A DNA stretch of 64,000 bases from Pomphorhynchus laevis (taxonomy: Eukaryota > Acanthocephala > Palaeacanthocephala > Echinorhynchida > Pomphorhynchidae). A program made the translations under genes and the position numbers. Below the pieces are notes generated by a model. It saw nothing but the letters and a program-made list of their open reading frames with translations, searched no databases and was not told where the DNA came from. Positions 1-13,300 of the stretch are shown piece after piece; within the stretch, counting starts at the first letter, position 1, and each line of letters starts with the position of its first letter. The stretch spans positions 1-64,000 of the forward strand of contig WNNJ02002701.1 of the NCBI GenBank assembly GCA_012934845.2, written 5' to 3'.

Positions 1-1060
1 CGAAAGCACAGAGTAAAATTTACAATTTTGTTGCTTGTATCTTAGTGTGAACGATCAAAGATTATCGTTTCAAAATTATATAATTACACATTTGCGCCGC
101 ATACAAAAATGCTCACACAAACGCTGATTGAATTTTAAGTAAAGGATAGGTTGATTATAATATTAATTTTTACGCTTAATCGCTTATGATCAAACAATCA
201 GTAATACATTTCAATTGCATTTTAAACAAAACAGTTTAATTTTTTATTTTAAAAGAATCAAAACGAAAATTTATTTTCTAGAAACGATGGCTAGTGCCAT
301 CATCGTCAAGTTCGACAAGATTCTAGCATATAAAAAAGAGTTAAAAACTTTAAAGTAAAGGTGCTTACTTTAATTGGTAGGTCATAAAGTCAAAATACAA
401 TTAATGGATGATGATATTGAATTTATTAATGATGATAGAATAATAATTAGAATAAAAAGCTAGAATTAGAAAAACTGTAGCTTAAAAGCTGCATTTGTTT
501 CTTTTTCAAACTGTGCCGCTGCTATAGAATTATAAGGAAAGCTTAAATAAACCTCAAATATTCAAAAGTTGGAGTTTGAAACAGAAAATTTGACTGTCGG
601 ACGATCAAAGAATTGAAAAAAATGATTGTATAAATTTAGAAAACAAATATCGTATTAAACAAATAAAACTTTAGACTACCTTTGGTCATTTAATCAAACC
701 CTTCGAAAAATCGGGAGTTATCGTCATTTTAAAGATAAATTAAGATTTTTAAAATCACAAAACAACCTTCATATTTTGTTATGTAAATTATTTAAAATGG
801 AAATATCTAAATTCTAAAAAGAGTTTTGTTACAATGACTCAAGGTTTTACCTTGAGTCATTGGAAGATTTCCCAGTAAGGAAATTTTAAGAAATTTTATT
901 AAAATTTCCCAGTAAGGAAATCAAAGGAAGATTTCCCAGTAAGGAAATCAGGCAAACATAAATACTCAAATGGAACATGATGAATATTTTAATACTTTGC
1001 TAAATCCGTTCAATAAAAAATTGCCAATCAAAATTAATCATGAATCAACTTAGGGATTGA
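1..1060. other. AT-rich sequence with three copies of a 20-base palindrome
   Basis: No gene recognised. The palindromic word ATTTCCCAGTAAGGAAAT occurs three times within 866-948, separated by about 18 bases or less. It could be the end repeat of a small element. Confidence 0.5.
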
Positions 1061-1285
1061 TTGAAATTTACCGCATTTCATTTGTCACTCACAAAAAAGA
1101 ACATGAAATTGTCTAACATTAATCTTGCGAAATACGGAAAGGCTGAGTTCAAACAAAGTATGGCATCATTAAAAATCTTTAATACTGAACCAGACTTAGA
1201 GCCAGATGATATCGAGAAACTTGCGATGAAATATAACATAACACACATTAGACGCATAATGAACAAAAGAGGGAGTAATATTTAA
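1061..1285 (+). CDS. Unrecognised 74-codon open frame
   Basis: Codes for a lysine- and asparagine-rich 74-residue peptide containing EPDDIEKLAMKYNITHIRR, which looks more protein-like than most AT-rich frames here. I cannot place it in a family. It could be a fragment of a transposon protein or of an exon of an unrelated gene. The opposite strand is open over the same span, which weakens the case for coding. Confidence 0.2.
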   Translation: MKFTAFHLSLTKKNMKLSNINLAKYGKAEFKQSMASLKIFNTEPDLEPDDIEKLAMKYNITHIRRIMNKRGSNI

Positions 1286-3068
1286 GTAGCGTGTACAAAC
1301 ATAACAGTAGATTATGCTCTTTTACTTGACAAAACTGCTAGCGTCCATTTTCTCGGGATTAATATAAAAATTATCACCGACGATCGATATGCTTTTCAGC
1401 ACTATAAACATGGTCAAAAATGGACACACTGGGTATAAACCTGCACTGCTGATCATGTATAAATCACTCGCAAACAATCAGGAACATACGAATGTGAACT
1501 ATCCACCTCAGCCAGTTCACCCGCCCTGATCTAACTGATCATTAAATTACGAATCCTTGAACATGAAATGCTCCATAGACTTTTGATTCCCAAAGCACAA
1601 GTGCGGTAACTCTAGTAAACACTGAATGATTAGGAGAAGAGACATGATGATACCCCACCCGCTATCATTACAAAAAAATCAAGTTGGCGGAAATGCTAAT
1701 ACCCCAAGGTAAGTAGGAGGATTACACACATTATAATCTATTACACACACTGTAATTTATTACATACAGTAATATATTAGACATAATGTAATTTAATTCC
1801 TACTTGACTGTGTGTCATGAGATCAATATAACACGTAAGAAATTTGAAAATGTCCCTAGTGTTCATTTCTAAGGTGTTCATGTCGCTACACAAAAGTGCT
1901 ATTCAAATACATAAACTCGGGGTATTTAAATTTCAGATAAAAACCATTTTGAGGCTTAAAATCAAATAAATTTAAACACTAATGACCTTTTCTATATTTA
2001 ATATTGCTACATCGAGTGTAAGAAATTATTAAATCATTTAAAATCAAGTTTAAAATCAAATATTTTAAACTCATTTTCAAGCATGACTTGTGAAATCAAA
2101 TAGAAAAGAACAGGAAATATATTCGCTATAATTATAATCGAACTAGAATTTATGAATAAAATAAATAAATTCGTAATGTACGAATTCCATTCGGAATCCT
2201 GGCCGTTGTTTCATTCCACACAGCCAGACTTAACTTCTATGTGCCGAATCCAGTTTTGGATACAACGAGTGAAGCAAATAGTCAGCAACAACCTCTGCTG
2301 AGTAGATAAAGATGTTCTGCACAGCAAATGTTCTGGTTCGAGAGCCTCAAATGTTTATGCAACGTGTCGTAAATGCCATCTTTTACTTTCATTGAATGTA
2401 GTTCATTCTAATGATGAGTGTTGCCTATTACACTATCATTTCGATGCTAAAGTGGTCGTCTAGAAGTGACATGGATCATGCGGTTCGTTGATCGAAGCCA
2501 TTTCAATAGGCAACTACATTGAATGCATTACGAATTCCATACTGAATCCTAGCTGCTGTATCGTTTCGCACAGCCGGACTTAACTTCTTTATAGACATAT
2601 AGACATATATACTATATAGTAAATATATACTATATAGTAAATATTAAATTATTCTGCTATGATTAGTTGTTTGGAATAAATTATTTAGAAATGATTAAGA
2701 TACTATTTATTGTTTGTAGCGATAACGCTAATGACATGATGTATTATAGTATATCGAAAGATCTTTCAATTTAGTAAACCCATTAAATAAAGAAATTATT
2801 AAACATTTAAAATAAAGTTATGGCATCGCTATGATTTTAGGTAAATATAATAAATATTATATAATATATTTATTATATAAAAATATATAAATATTTTAAA
2901 ATGAAACAAACTTAATAATCACTTTGCTTCAAACGCTCTTTCGTATAATTGCAATCTTAGACTACAAAACTGCAAAATTATAGCTAAAGCTATAATTTAG
3001 CATTTTAGTTAGCGTATATTTTTATAAATAATTATTAAAACGATTATTAATAATCATTTTATTTGACT

Positions 3069-3096
3069 TTTCGCTTACTTCTGTTAGCATCTTCAG
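3069..3096 (-). ncRNA. Hammerhead-like core remnant
   Basis: Minus strand reads CUGAAGA, a GC-closed hairpin with one mismatch (GCUAAC/GUAAGC), then GAAA. Same family as the PLE-end motif. Confidence 0.4.
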
Positions 3097-3317
3097 AAAA
3101 TTACTATCATCTTTCTGAATATATTATTATATTTTTATATATTATTAATATTATATATTATATATTATTATATATTTTATATAATATATAAATATATATT
3201 ATAAAATGCATGTACATTTTAACTTCTTTAAAATGCATTTCACTGCACATTTCCTATTTTCGATCGTTTTGAATTGTTTTATATAAGCATGTACATTTTA
3301 AAAAACATTGAAATTTT

Positions 3318-3345
3318 CTGAATATGCTAACAGTAGTTAGCGAAA
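3318..3345 (+). ncRNA. Decayed hammerhead-like core
   Basis: Reads CUGAAUA (one change from the CUGANGA consensus), a hairpin UGCUAAC-loop-GUUAGC, then GAAA. With the minus-strand motif at 3069-3096 it forms an opposed pair about 220 bases apart. Confidence 0.35.
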
Positions 3346-3798
3346 AATTAAAAATAATTTCTTCTTTCCTTTGATCCAGCTCCAATAATTATTTATCAAT
3401 AATGGATAATTATCAACTATTTTAAAAAAGTATATTTTTATCTTAATTCAATTTACCGCAACCTTGTTTCTAGTTCGCTTATATAGCATTAGTTGCTTTT
3501 CTGAAAAGCAAGGATGTACCATAAAAATTAAGAAATAATATAGACTGTGGAAATATGTATAGCCATAAATTAATCAACAATTATAGATATTCATATCAAT
3601 AATTTATATCATTATTAATTTTTAAAAAATGAAGAAAAATAAAAAAATATTTTTATTAATTTTTAATAGATAATTTTTCAAGTTCCAGAATATCACGTGG
3701 TATTTATGGTAAAACCACTATATATATGTTACACTGTCGATGATCATTTTTGTCCTATAACCGAAAGAATATAGGTCGTCGAATCGTATCAGCCGCCG

Positions 3799-3930
3799 AA
3801 AAGCAACTGTATCGACTACTATAAAATCTACCGTATCGACTCTCATAAAATCTACCGTATTGACTGCCATAAAAGCTACCGTATCGACTGCCGAAACGCT
3901 ACAGTATCGGGAGTCGAAAAGTTACCAGCA
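3799..3930. repeat. 24-base minisatellite, about five units
   Basis: The unit is roughly CTACCGTATCGACTGCCATA plus four bases. The period is a multiple of three, so frames stay open: the minus strand reads a repeating VDTVDFMR-type octapeptide. It lies just below the last PPIP5K exon found, so a coding role cannot be excluded. Confidence 0.7.
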
Positions 3931-4137
3931 AAATTGCTTTATTATTTTGATACTTTACAACACATTTATAATTCACAATTTATAACACAGTTATATATGG
4001 CATCTATCGCAATTTTAAAACATTGTCTATACAATTTTTTATAAAATCGATTCAAATAACAAGGAATAACTATAGGATTAGTATTTATAAATAATAATAT
4101 TTGGTAATTGCTTTAACCAGATGTTTTTTATACATAC

Positions 4138-4396
4138 CAGATTAACAGCGTGATCTTGTTCAGGAACGCAATCTTCTGAAGATCCTGGACTAAACTGAAT
4201 TTTAACGTGAAATCTGTTATCAGAATCTTTAGGCTAGACGAAAATAAAATATATAAATAAAAACAGAGACTAAAAATCAATTTAAGCTTACCACATTTGG
4301 ATCTTCATATAGTTGAATAATGATCTGTGTCAGATAGCCTAATTCTGATACACTTTCAAGATGTGCCAATGCTGCCGTCCATTGTGCATTAGGGGT
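4138..4396 (-). CDS. PPIP5K: PPIP5K exons 20-21: end of phosphatase-like domain
   Basis: Exon 20 (4292-4396) reads [20 protein letters not shown] then [13 protein letters not shown]. Exon 21 (4138-4233) reads [15 protein letters not shown], the conserved close of the domain. They are parted by a 58-base intron. A donor GTATGT follows exon 21. If it is not used, the frame continues 19 codons to a TAA at 4078-4080. I see no clear later exon below this, so the protein may lack the long disordered tail of vertebrate PPIP5Ks. Confidence 0.9.
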
Positions 4397-7300
4397 CTAA
4401 ATCCAAATATACACTCATTGCTTAAAATTGTCTAAAATTGAATTCTAATAATAAATCAAAAATTTATTAAATGGAAACATGTTTATTGGCATATTTCCAG
4501 TCTAAAATATTTTTTTAATTTTAATAATGCATATTTTGTTTCGGAAGAGAAAATGACGATAGTTAAAGCTGATAAAAACAGATATGTGATTAAATATAAG
4601 ATGAAATGAATTAATATGAAGAGATAAAGAGCTAACAAACAAAAGTGCTCATTTTTTCAAATTATAAATCCTTAGTAATTAATAAAAGATGTGTGAAAAT
4701 CTTTCACATCTAATCCTAAATATTTAAAAATTTAAAATGCAGATCAGGATAGATATATTTCTAACCCATGGCTGTCTTAGCTTATTTATCCTCAGAAATG
4801 TAGATAGTATATAATTAATTATACGGAATTGCTCTGTGTAAGAACTGATATATCACAGTAACTCAAAGATTGACAAGCTGCAGTGAATACATGCTGAAGC
4901 CGAATTATGATTCGGAATGATCATCAACTATTATCAATACAGTGATAATTAGATGTTAAGAGGGATTCTATAATGTCATTGGCTCATATATGGATAAGGC
5001 CTGATTATCACTATGCGTTATTTGATGAGTGTAGAAAGAATAAAACGTACCCGCGAAAAACGTAACACTAAAAATCAGTGATACTTAAAAAGGTGTCGTC
5101 TGTATAGATGAACAAAGATGTTTAATATAGACAGATGTTTAATATAGACAGATGTTTAATATAGATGTTCAACGTATAAAGATGTCTAATATAGACGTAT
5201 ATTCTTTTTTCTTTTTCTTCTTATACTAACTACTAAAGATGCTAGTAGTTTATAGCAAAATATCGACATAATTTTTTTATGCTTCAACTAAATCCTGGAA
5301 ATTTAAAAATTTAAAATACAGATCAGGATGAATATATTTCTAATAATTAAACGGTGTTATGGAACCACCGCTTTGAAAATTACGCGAAAATTGGAGAAAA
5401 ACGAAAAAGAAAAATAAAGACTATGGCGTCTATCAAGTTTTTAAAGGCTTGTAGAGCTAATAAGATCGTTCCTAGTGGTGCCAAAATTATCTGCGGAATT
5501 AAAGGTTTTCGTGACAGTCAGTTCTCCAAAAAGTCAAGTTTGCAGCTCTTAATGTTTGCAATTAATTGTTAGTTTATGAAATATTTATATAATATTATAA
5601 ATTAAATAATTTATTATATTATTACATTAAATAATATAATATAACATTAGAATATAACATTATATGATTTACAATTGCCTGTATTGATGTTTGTCAAAGA
5701 AAGAATTTAAAAATGAAATATTTTGCAATGGAAGTATTCGAGTTTTTGAATTTATAAATAGTGTATTGTATACTTTTGTCAGTAACAAAGATCATATTTA
5801 CAAGAAATGTATTTATTATAAATTTGCATGCAAGTAGGTAAAATTATATTTAAATAGCACTATCTTTAACTTCAAAATATTTTTTACCTTCCAAATATTC
5901 TTTATAAAATATTTTTATAAAGAATATTTAGTGTTTGCCTGGATGCCCACACTTAGTGGGCGTTTATAAACCGTATATTGTTAAGATATTTTCATTTTTA
6001 TATCAATGGTACGAAATATGTAGTGATCTAATTACTAAATATACAATTTTGCGTTTATTTAATAAATTGAATTAATACACATATGATTTTCTTTGAAAAT
6101 ATCAATTTTGTTTCTTTGAATTGTAATTATTTACAGAATAAAGCCAAAGAAACGACAATTTATTCGATAAAAAAATTTCAGTTCATTATTTCAATACCAT
6201 CAAGAACTTATAATGATAGTTCCTGATGATAACAGCAGCTATTGAAATATCGAACTGAACCCCTTTTTATCGAATAAGTTGAATGTTTACTCAAGCAGCA
6301 AGGGTTAGATTACTAACAAATTTATAAATAACATTTATTGCCGTTTTTACTGTTGGCTTTACAATGGTAAGGATGCTCAAGGATTTCGGTTTTGATAACT
6401 TTTTGTTCCCTAACTTTGTACTTTTAGGGTACGATTTTGAGTTAAATGGGTGGCAATCCGTGACATTTGAATAAGCAATTTCAATCAAAATGTCATTTGT
6501 GTTGAGTTTTAGAGCAGTCAAATTATAAAAACCATTAAAATAAATATGTTCAATCAAAAGTATGATTTTATTAGATTTATTTAATAGTTATAATTCTACC
6601 ACGTTAACTTTAATTAATTTAATTAATTTTAATCTTTTTTGTTCTTAAGTTACAGTTTATATTTTGACGTTCTTGCTTAAAAATACCTATAAATAGAGCG
6701 ATTAGGTCATTTTATAATTTACATTGCCTGTATTGATGTTTGTCAAAGAAATAATTTAAAAATGAAATATTTTGCAATGGAGGTATTCAAGTTTTTGAAT
6801 TTATAAATAGTGTATTGTATACTTTTGTCAGTAACAAAGATCATATTTACAAGAAATGTATTTATTATAAATGTGCATGCAAGTAGGTACAATTTTATTT
6901 AAATAGCACTATTTTTAACTTCGAAATATTTTGATAATAATGATTAATGCTAAATTAAACACTTTTGGAAGTAACTAATTTAAGTGATTCTGTATTACTC
7001 AATCATTTGCAGGATTAATATTGATAAAATTGTTTATCAATATTGTAAAAATTAATGAGAATTGTTTATTGCCATCTTATAGCTAGTTTAGAGGAATCTA
7101 AAAGCGAAAATAAAATTCTTTTGATTTTGAAATGGGGTGGGGAGTTAACAGAAGTTGGACGCCAGCGTGCTATGTTGCTAGGTGAAGCATTTCGAAAGAT
7201 GTATCCGGAAGGTCAAGGTAGTTCACTTTAGTTATGTATAAAATTATAATTATGCTAAAACTCTGATGAATTTTAGATCAGACACGTTCTCCAGACACTG

Positions 7301-10300
7301 GTCTGCTTAGATTACATAGTACATATAGACACGATCTAAAAATTTACGCTTCTGACGAAGGACGTGTTCAAATGACCGCAGCTGCCTTTACAAAGGTTTT
7401 GCTCTATTTCTTTATTTCGTTACATTTGGAACTTTCTCAAGGGCTTGCTCGCGTTAGAAGGCCAACTTGCACCCATACTTGTTCAGATGGTTAAGAGTGC
7501 TAACACTAATGGTCTTCTCGACGATAACTGGGAATCTCCGCAATTGGCAAGAAAGTAAGCAAGCTTGATTTGATTAATAGAAAAATCAATATCTTTCGTA
7601 AATTTTTAAGCGCTAAAATGAAACTATCGAAATATTTATCTGTTGATCGAGTGCTCACTGATGAAGACATTAGCAATGTGAGTATCTTTCAGAACATCAA
7701 AAATTTCGTCTTTAATGTCAAAATGTTTGACGTTAAAGACAAAATAATAATGTAATGTTCAATTACACATTTCGAATACAAAAATGATGTTTTCTCTCTT
7801 TTACTGTAAAGTATTTTAAATCTCTGTTTTGTTAAGATCGTACCTACTGGTCAAAAGGCTCTAATTAACAAACTAAAAGAAATTGGAAATCCTTTGGCAG
7901 CATGTAGAACTATATCCGAATATATAAATCAGATGACGGATCTTATAAGAATGAGAATGATGGACTTAAATTCGTACAGTTAGCTGAAAATTTTTCTATA
8001 CTTAAGATGCAAACAATTTATTTATAGAGGTAAAGTTATATCATTCAGAATCGTGGGAGCTAATGCTTCGCCGATGGACGAAACTGGCTAAAGATTTTTA
8101 CGATAAAGAAACAAACTCGTTTGACTTTGGCAAAGCTTCTGTAATATACGATTGTATAAAGCACGATTATGTTTACAATCAACGAACACTGCAGTTCAAC
8201 AATGCCCGTGAACTGTATACTCTCAGTAAATTACTATCCGAAGTGGTAGTACCACAGGTTCAATGCAATCTTTTAATTTAATCGATATTTACAAAGTGTG
8301 TTATCTAGGAATATGGCCTACACACAGAAGAAAAACTTTCCTTGGCCAGAGGCATTATTAGTCCGTTACTGATCAAAATTCGAGAGGATCTACTCAGGAA
8401 CGTTGACCTTTCTGATACTGATCATATGGAAGACGAAAATGATAGCCGTCTAGATCCGAGGTTATTTTAGGTTCAATTATAATTATAATTTTATCCGTAA
8501 AATCGCTGTAGACGCTTAACTGAAGATGAACGATATACAATGGGTTTGCAAACACCAGGCAGGCATGTTCAAAATCATTTAAATAATTTAATAGATACGT
8601 ATTTTAAACTAGGTTACTATAAAAATATAATCAAACAGAAAACAGTAAAATATATAAATCAACACAATAACATAAAGAATAAATTTAAACTCTTAAGTGG
8701 CAAATTTTTATGGATGGTCGAAGATGTTTTGAATTCCATCAGAGAAAATAAGTTATAAGCATGTATTTTACTCGGCAGCTATGAATGGTCGAAGAATATG
8801 GGCTGAAAGCTGAAAAGCTGATAACATATCAGTTATAGGTCTTCACTATGACCTATAATCCTTATTCTGATGCAAAATCTGCTATTTATTAGTCAATTCA
8901 TAAAATTTGACTTTTATTCTAAATTTCAATTTCAAATTTTAACTTGATATAAAAATTTCATCAAACAGATAATAGTAGATTATCTTTCTTTTAAGGAAAA
9001 GAAGGGATGACAGAATAGACATACAGGAACGGAAGTCGATAAGGGGGCGGATACGGTGGATGTCATGGAGAATTTAGTTAGACGAGCGGAACTTGTCGCG
9101 GACGAAGGGTTTAAGGGAAAGGTGATGATCGAAATGGAATTCCAATAAAGTGAGATTGTGGACTATAATGATGATTGATGAGGCAAAAAATGCAGGGGGA
9201 TGGATATGTTAGGTTGACGAAGGAGGATTTACATTACTTTGGACTTGTTTGGGTTTAGACAAGACGAAGATGGAAGCGACGTTTGTAGATAGAAGAAAGA
9301 CAATTGGAGGCAGAAGTTGCGATATCGTGTATGCGATGGGCGGGTGCATGATCATACATAAGGACGTTATCGTCGTATTGCATGACGTTAAAGAAGTAAG
9401 GTTTGATAAACGGAGAGTAATCGACAAGTAGAAGAGAGAAAAGCAGGGTTCCTAGGACTGGACATTGTGGGACCCCGCAGAAAATAGGGATGGGGCCCCG
9501 CAAAAATAGGGATTTTACCGTAATCCAGTAGATTGGCTCCATTTTGTAAAGATACTCGATCAGCAGAACTTCTAATAATCGACCAAATCTAAGATCGTCC
9601 GCAAAAGCAAGATCTCGCTTACCCAGCATAGTCCGCCTCGATTAGACACTTTGGGGTGAAAGACCCCAATTGGTTCAGTCGAAGGGCGGAGTGTTAAATT
9701 GGTTGGATAACTCAGATCTCACTGGACCTGCGGCCATGAAGATGATGGAAGAAATGGACAAGTTTTCGGAAGACGATGATTTCTGATGGCTTTTCTTTTC
9801 TATCTTTGCTTTAATTATATTTTTTTATGTATTAGTTTTGTAAAGAAAATCATTTCTATTATAACAAACCAATAAAAATAAAGAAATAAAATAACAAAAT
9901 AGACAAAACCAAAACATTTTAAACAGTAGATTACAACTATAATTTATCTTATATAAAAATAAAATAATAAAAATAAATACAAAATAATGTTTTTGCTATA
10001 ATAAAAGGCTTTGTTTATATTAATTTTAAGGTTAAATTAGCTTTATTACCAACCATGAAGTTATCCTTTAGTTTGTTTATATAACACCTTTCTAAGATCT
10101 TACGTTTAAACATACTGGATTCTTTTGATAATATGGTGGTTCAATAGACATAATTTGGTAGCAACGATTATGATTCCAGCATCAGTGTGCAAACCGACAA
10201 TAAACTTTATTTATGTGACTTTTTTTCATTTTTATGTTAATTTTCTGAAGATGCTAATAGTTACTAGCGAAATATCAAATTGTGTTGTCAATCAACTATA

Positions 10301-13300
10301 CCCGATAGTTCCTGGATATTTAAAAATTTAAAACGCAGATATATTTCTAAAAATAATTAACATCATAAATAAATAATCGTGACGTATCATTATGTTATCC
10401 AAAGGAGTCAGTTAAATGATTAATATCGACGAAGCGTAAGGCGTTTTTTAAGCTCGTAATATTGAATGTCGTCGATGATTTCGAGCAATAATCGACGATT
10501 GATTATAATATGATCGATTATTATCTATGATTATAATAAAATTGTTGCTAAGATTACGAGTTATATCATAAATAAAAGAAAGTATATAAATAATAATGGC
10601 ATAATAAATTATAATAATTAATAATTAATTAATAAATTAATCAGGATTGATATTGACATATTCTTACGATAATTAGCAGACGTATAAATAAAATAAATTT
10701 TAAATTCCTTGAAAATTTACAATTTATTCTTGTCTGGAAATGTGATATGATAAGACTTGACAACTTACTTGAAAAAGTCCTCCGTATTTAAGAACATTAA
10801 TCAAAGAATGCACGTGACTTTCACTTGTAAAATACAAGCGTGTACGAACATGCCTGCCTGGTGTTTGCAAACCCATTGTATATCGTTCATCTTCAGTTAA
10901 GCGTCTACAGCGATTTTACGGATAAAATTATAATTATAATTGAACCTAAAATAACCTCGGATCTAGACGGCTATCATTTTCGTCTTCCATATGATCAGTA
11001 TCAGAAAGGTCAACGTTCCTGAGTAGATCCTCTCGAATTTTGATCAGTAACGGACTAATAATGCCTCTGGCCAAGGAAAGTTTTTCTTCTGTGTGTAGGC
11101 CATATTCCTAGATAACACACTTTGTAAATATCGATTAAATTAAAAGATTGCATTGAACCTGTGGTACTACCACTTCGGATAGTAATTTACTGAGAGTATA
11201 CAGTTCACGGGCATTGTTGAACTGCAGTGTTCGTTGATTGTAAACATAATCGTGCTTTATACAATCGTATATTACAGAAGCTTTGCCAAAGTCAAACGAG
11301 TTTGTTTCTTTATCGTAAAAATCTTTAGCCAGTTTCGTCCATCGGCGAAGCATTAGCTCCCACGATTCTGAATGATATAACTTTACCTCTATAAATAAAT
11401 TGTTTGCATCTTAAGTATAGAAAAATTTTCAGCTAACTGTACGAATTTAAGTCCATCATTCTCATTCTTATAAGATCCGTCATCTGATTTATATATTCGG
11501 ATATAGTTCTACATGCTGCCAAAGGATTTCCAATTTCTTTTAGTTTGTTAATTAGAGCCTTTTGACCAGTAGGTACGATCTTAACAAAACAGAGATTTAA
11601 AATACTTTACAGTAAAAGAGAGAAAACATCATTTTTGTATTCGAAATGTGTAATTGAACATTACATTATTATTTTGTCTTTAACGTCAAACATTTTGACA
11701 TTAAAGACGAAATTTTTGATGTTCTGAAAGATACTCACATTGCTAATGTCTTCATCAGTGAGCACTCGATCAACAGATAAATATTTCGATAGTTTCATTT
11801 TAGCGCTTAAAAATTTACGAAAGATATTGATTTTTCTATTAATCAAATCAAGCTTGCTTACTTTCTTGCCAATTGCGGAGATTCCCAGTTATCGTCGAGA
11901 AGACCATTAGTGTTAGCACTCTTAACCATCTGAACAAGTATGGGTGCAAGTTGGCCTTCTAACGCGAGCAAGCCCTTGAGAAAGTTCCAAATGTAACGAA
12001 ATAAAGAAATAGAGCAAAACCTTTGTAAAGGCAGCTGCGGTCATTTGAACACGTCCTTCGTCAGAAGCGTAAATTTTTAGATCGTGTCTATATGTACTAT
12101 GTAATCTAAGCAGACCAGTGTCTGGAGAACGTGTCTGATCTAAAATTCATCAGAGTTTTAGCATAATTATAATTTTATACATAACTAAAGTGAACTACCT
12201 TGACCTTCCGGATACATCTTTCGAAATGCTTCACCTAGCAACATAGCACGCTGGCGTCCAACTTCTGTTAACTCCCCACCCCATTTCAAAATCAAAAGAA
12301 TTTTATTTTCGCTTTTAGATTCCTCTAAACTAGCTATAAGATGGCAATAAACAATTCTCATTAATTTTTACAATATTGATAAACAATTTTATCAATATTA
12401 ATCCTGCAAATGATTGAGTAATACAGAATCACTTAAATTAGTTACTTCCAAAAGTGTTTAATTTAGCATAAAAAATATTTTGAAGTTAAATATAGTGCTA
12501 TTTAAATATAATTCTACCTACTTGCATGCAAATTTATAATAAATACATTTCTTGTAAATATGATCTTTGTTACTGACAAAAGTATACAATACACTATTTA
12601 TAAATTCAAAAACTTGAATACCTCCATTGCAAAATATTTCATTTTTAAATTATTTCTTTGACAAACATCAATACAGGCAATTGTAAATTATATAAATGAC
12701 CTAATCGCTCTATTTATAGGTATTTTTAAGCAAGAACGTCAAAATATAAACTGTGACTTAAGAACAAAAAAAGATTAAAATTAATTAAATTAATTAAAGT
12801 TAACGTGGTAGAATAATAACTATTAAATAAATCTAATAAAATCATACTTTTGATTGAACATATTTATTTTAATGGTTTTTATAATTTGACTGCTCTAAAA
12901 CTCAACACAAATGACATTTTGATTGAAATTGCTTATTCAAATGTCACGGATTGCCACCCATTTAACTCAAAATCGTACCCTAAAAGTACAAAGTTAGGGA
13001 ACAAAAAGTTATCAAAACCGAAATCCTTGAGCATCCTTACCATTGTAAAGCCAACAGTAAAAACGGCAATAAATGTTATTTATAAATTTGTTATTAATCT
13101 AACCCTTGCTGCTTGAGTAAACATTCAACTTATTCGATAAAAAGGGGTTCAGTTCGATATTTCAATAGCTGCTGTTATCATCAGGAACTATCATTATAAG
13201 TTCTTGATGGTATTGAAATAATGAACTGAAATTTTTTTATCGAATAAATTGTCGTTTCTTTGGCTTTATTCTGTAAATAATTACAATTCAAAGAAACAAA

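Larger units (their letters stand above)
1286..4077. other. Repeat-rich flank downstream of PPIP5K
   Basis: No gene recognised. It holds imperfect direct repeats of about 70 bases (2180-2245 and 2530-2595, sharing CAGCCAGACTTAACTTCT or one change from it), AT-only tracts (2850-2900, 3120-3200), hammerhead-like remnants at 3069-3096 and 3318-3345, and a 24-base minisatellite at about 3799-3930. Confidence 0.55.

Noticed and set aside
6291-6557. 88-codon frame conserved in both palindrome arms (also 12850-13116)
   Set aside because: Its conservation is explained by the recent duplication; composition is AT-driven and no family is recognised.
8540-8758. 72-codon open frame starting within the reversed PPIP5K exon 19
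   Set aside because: It joins a truncated exon to unrelated AT-rich sequence across the palindrome breakpoint; the tail is low-complexity.
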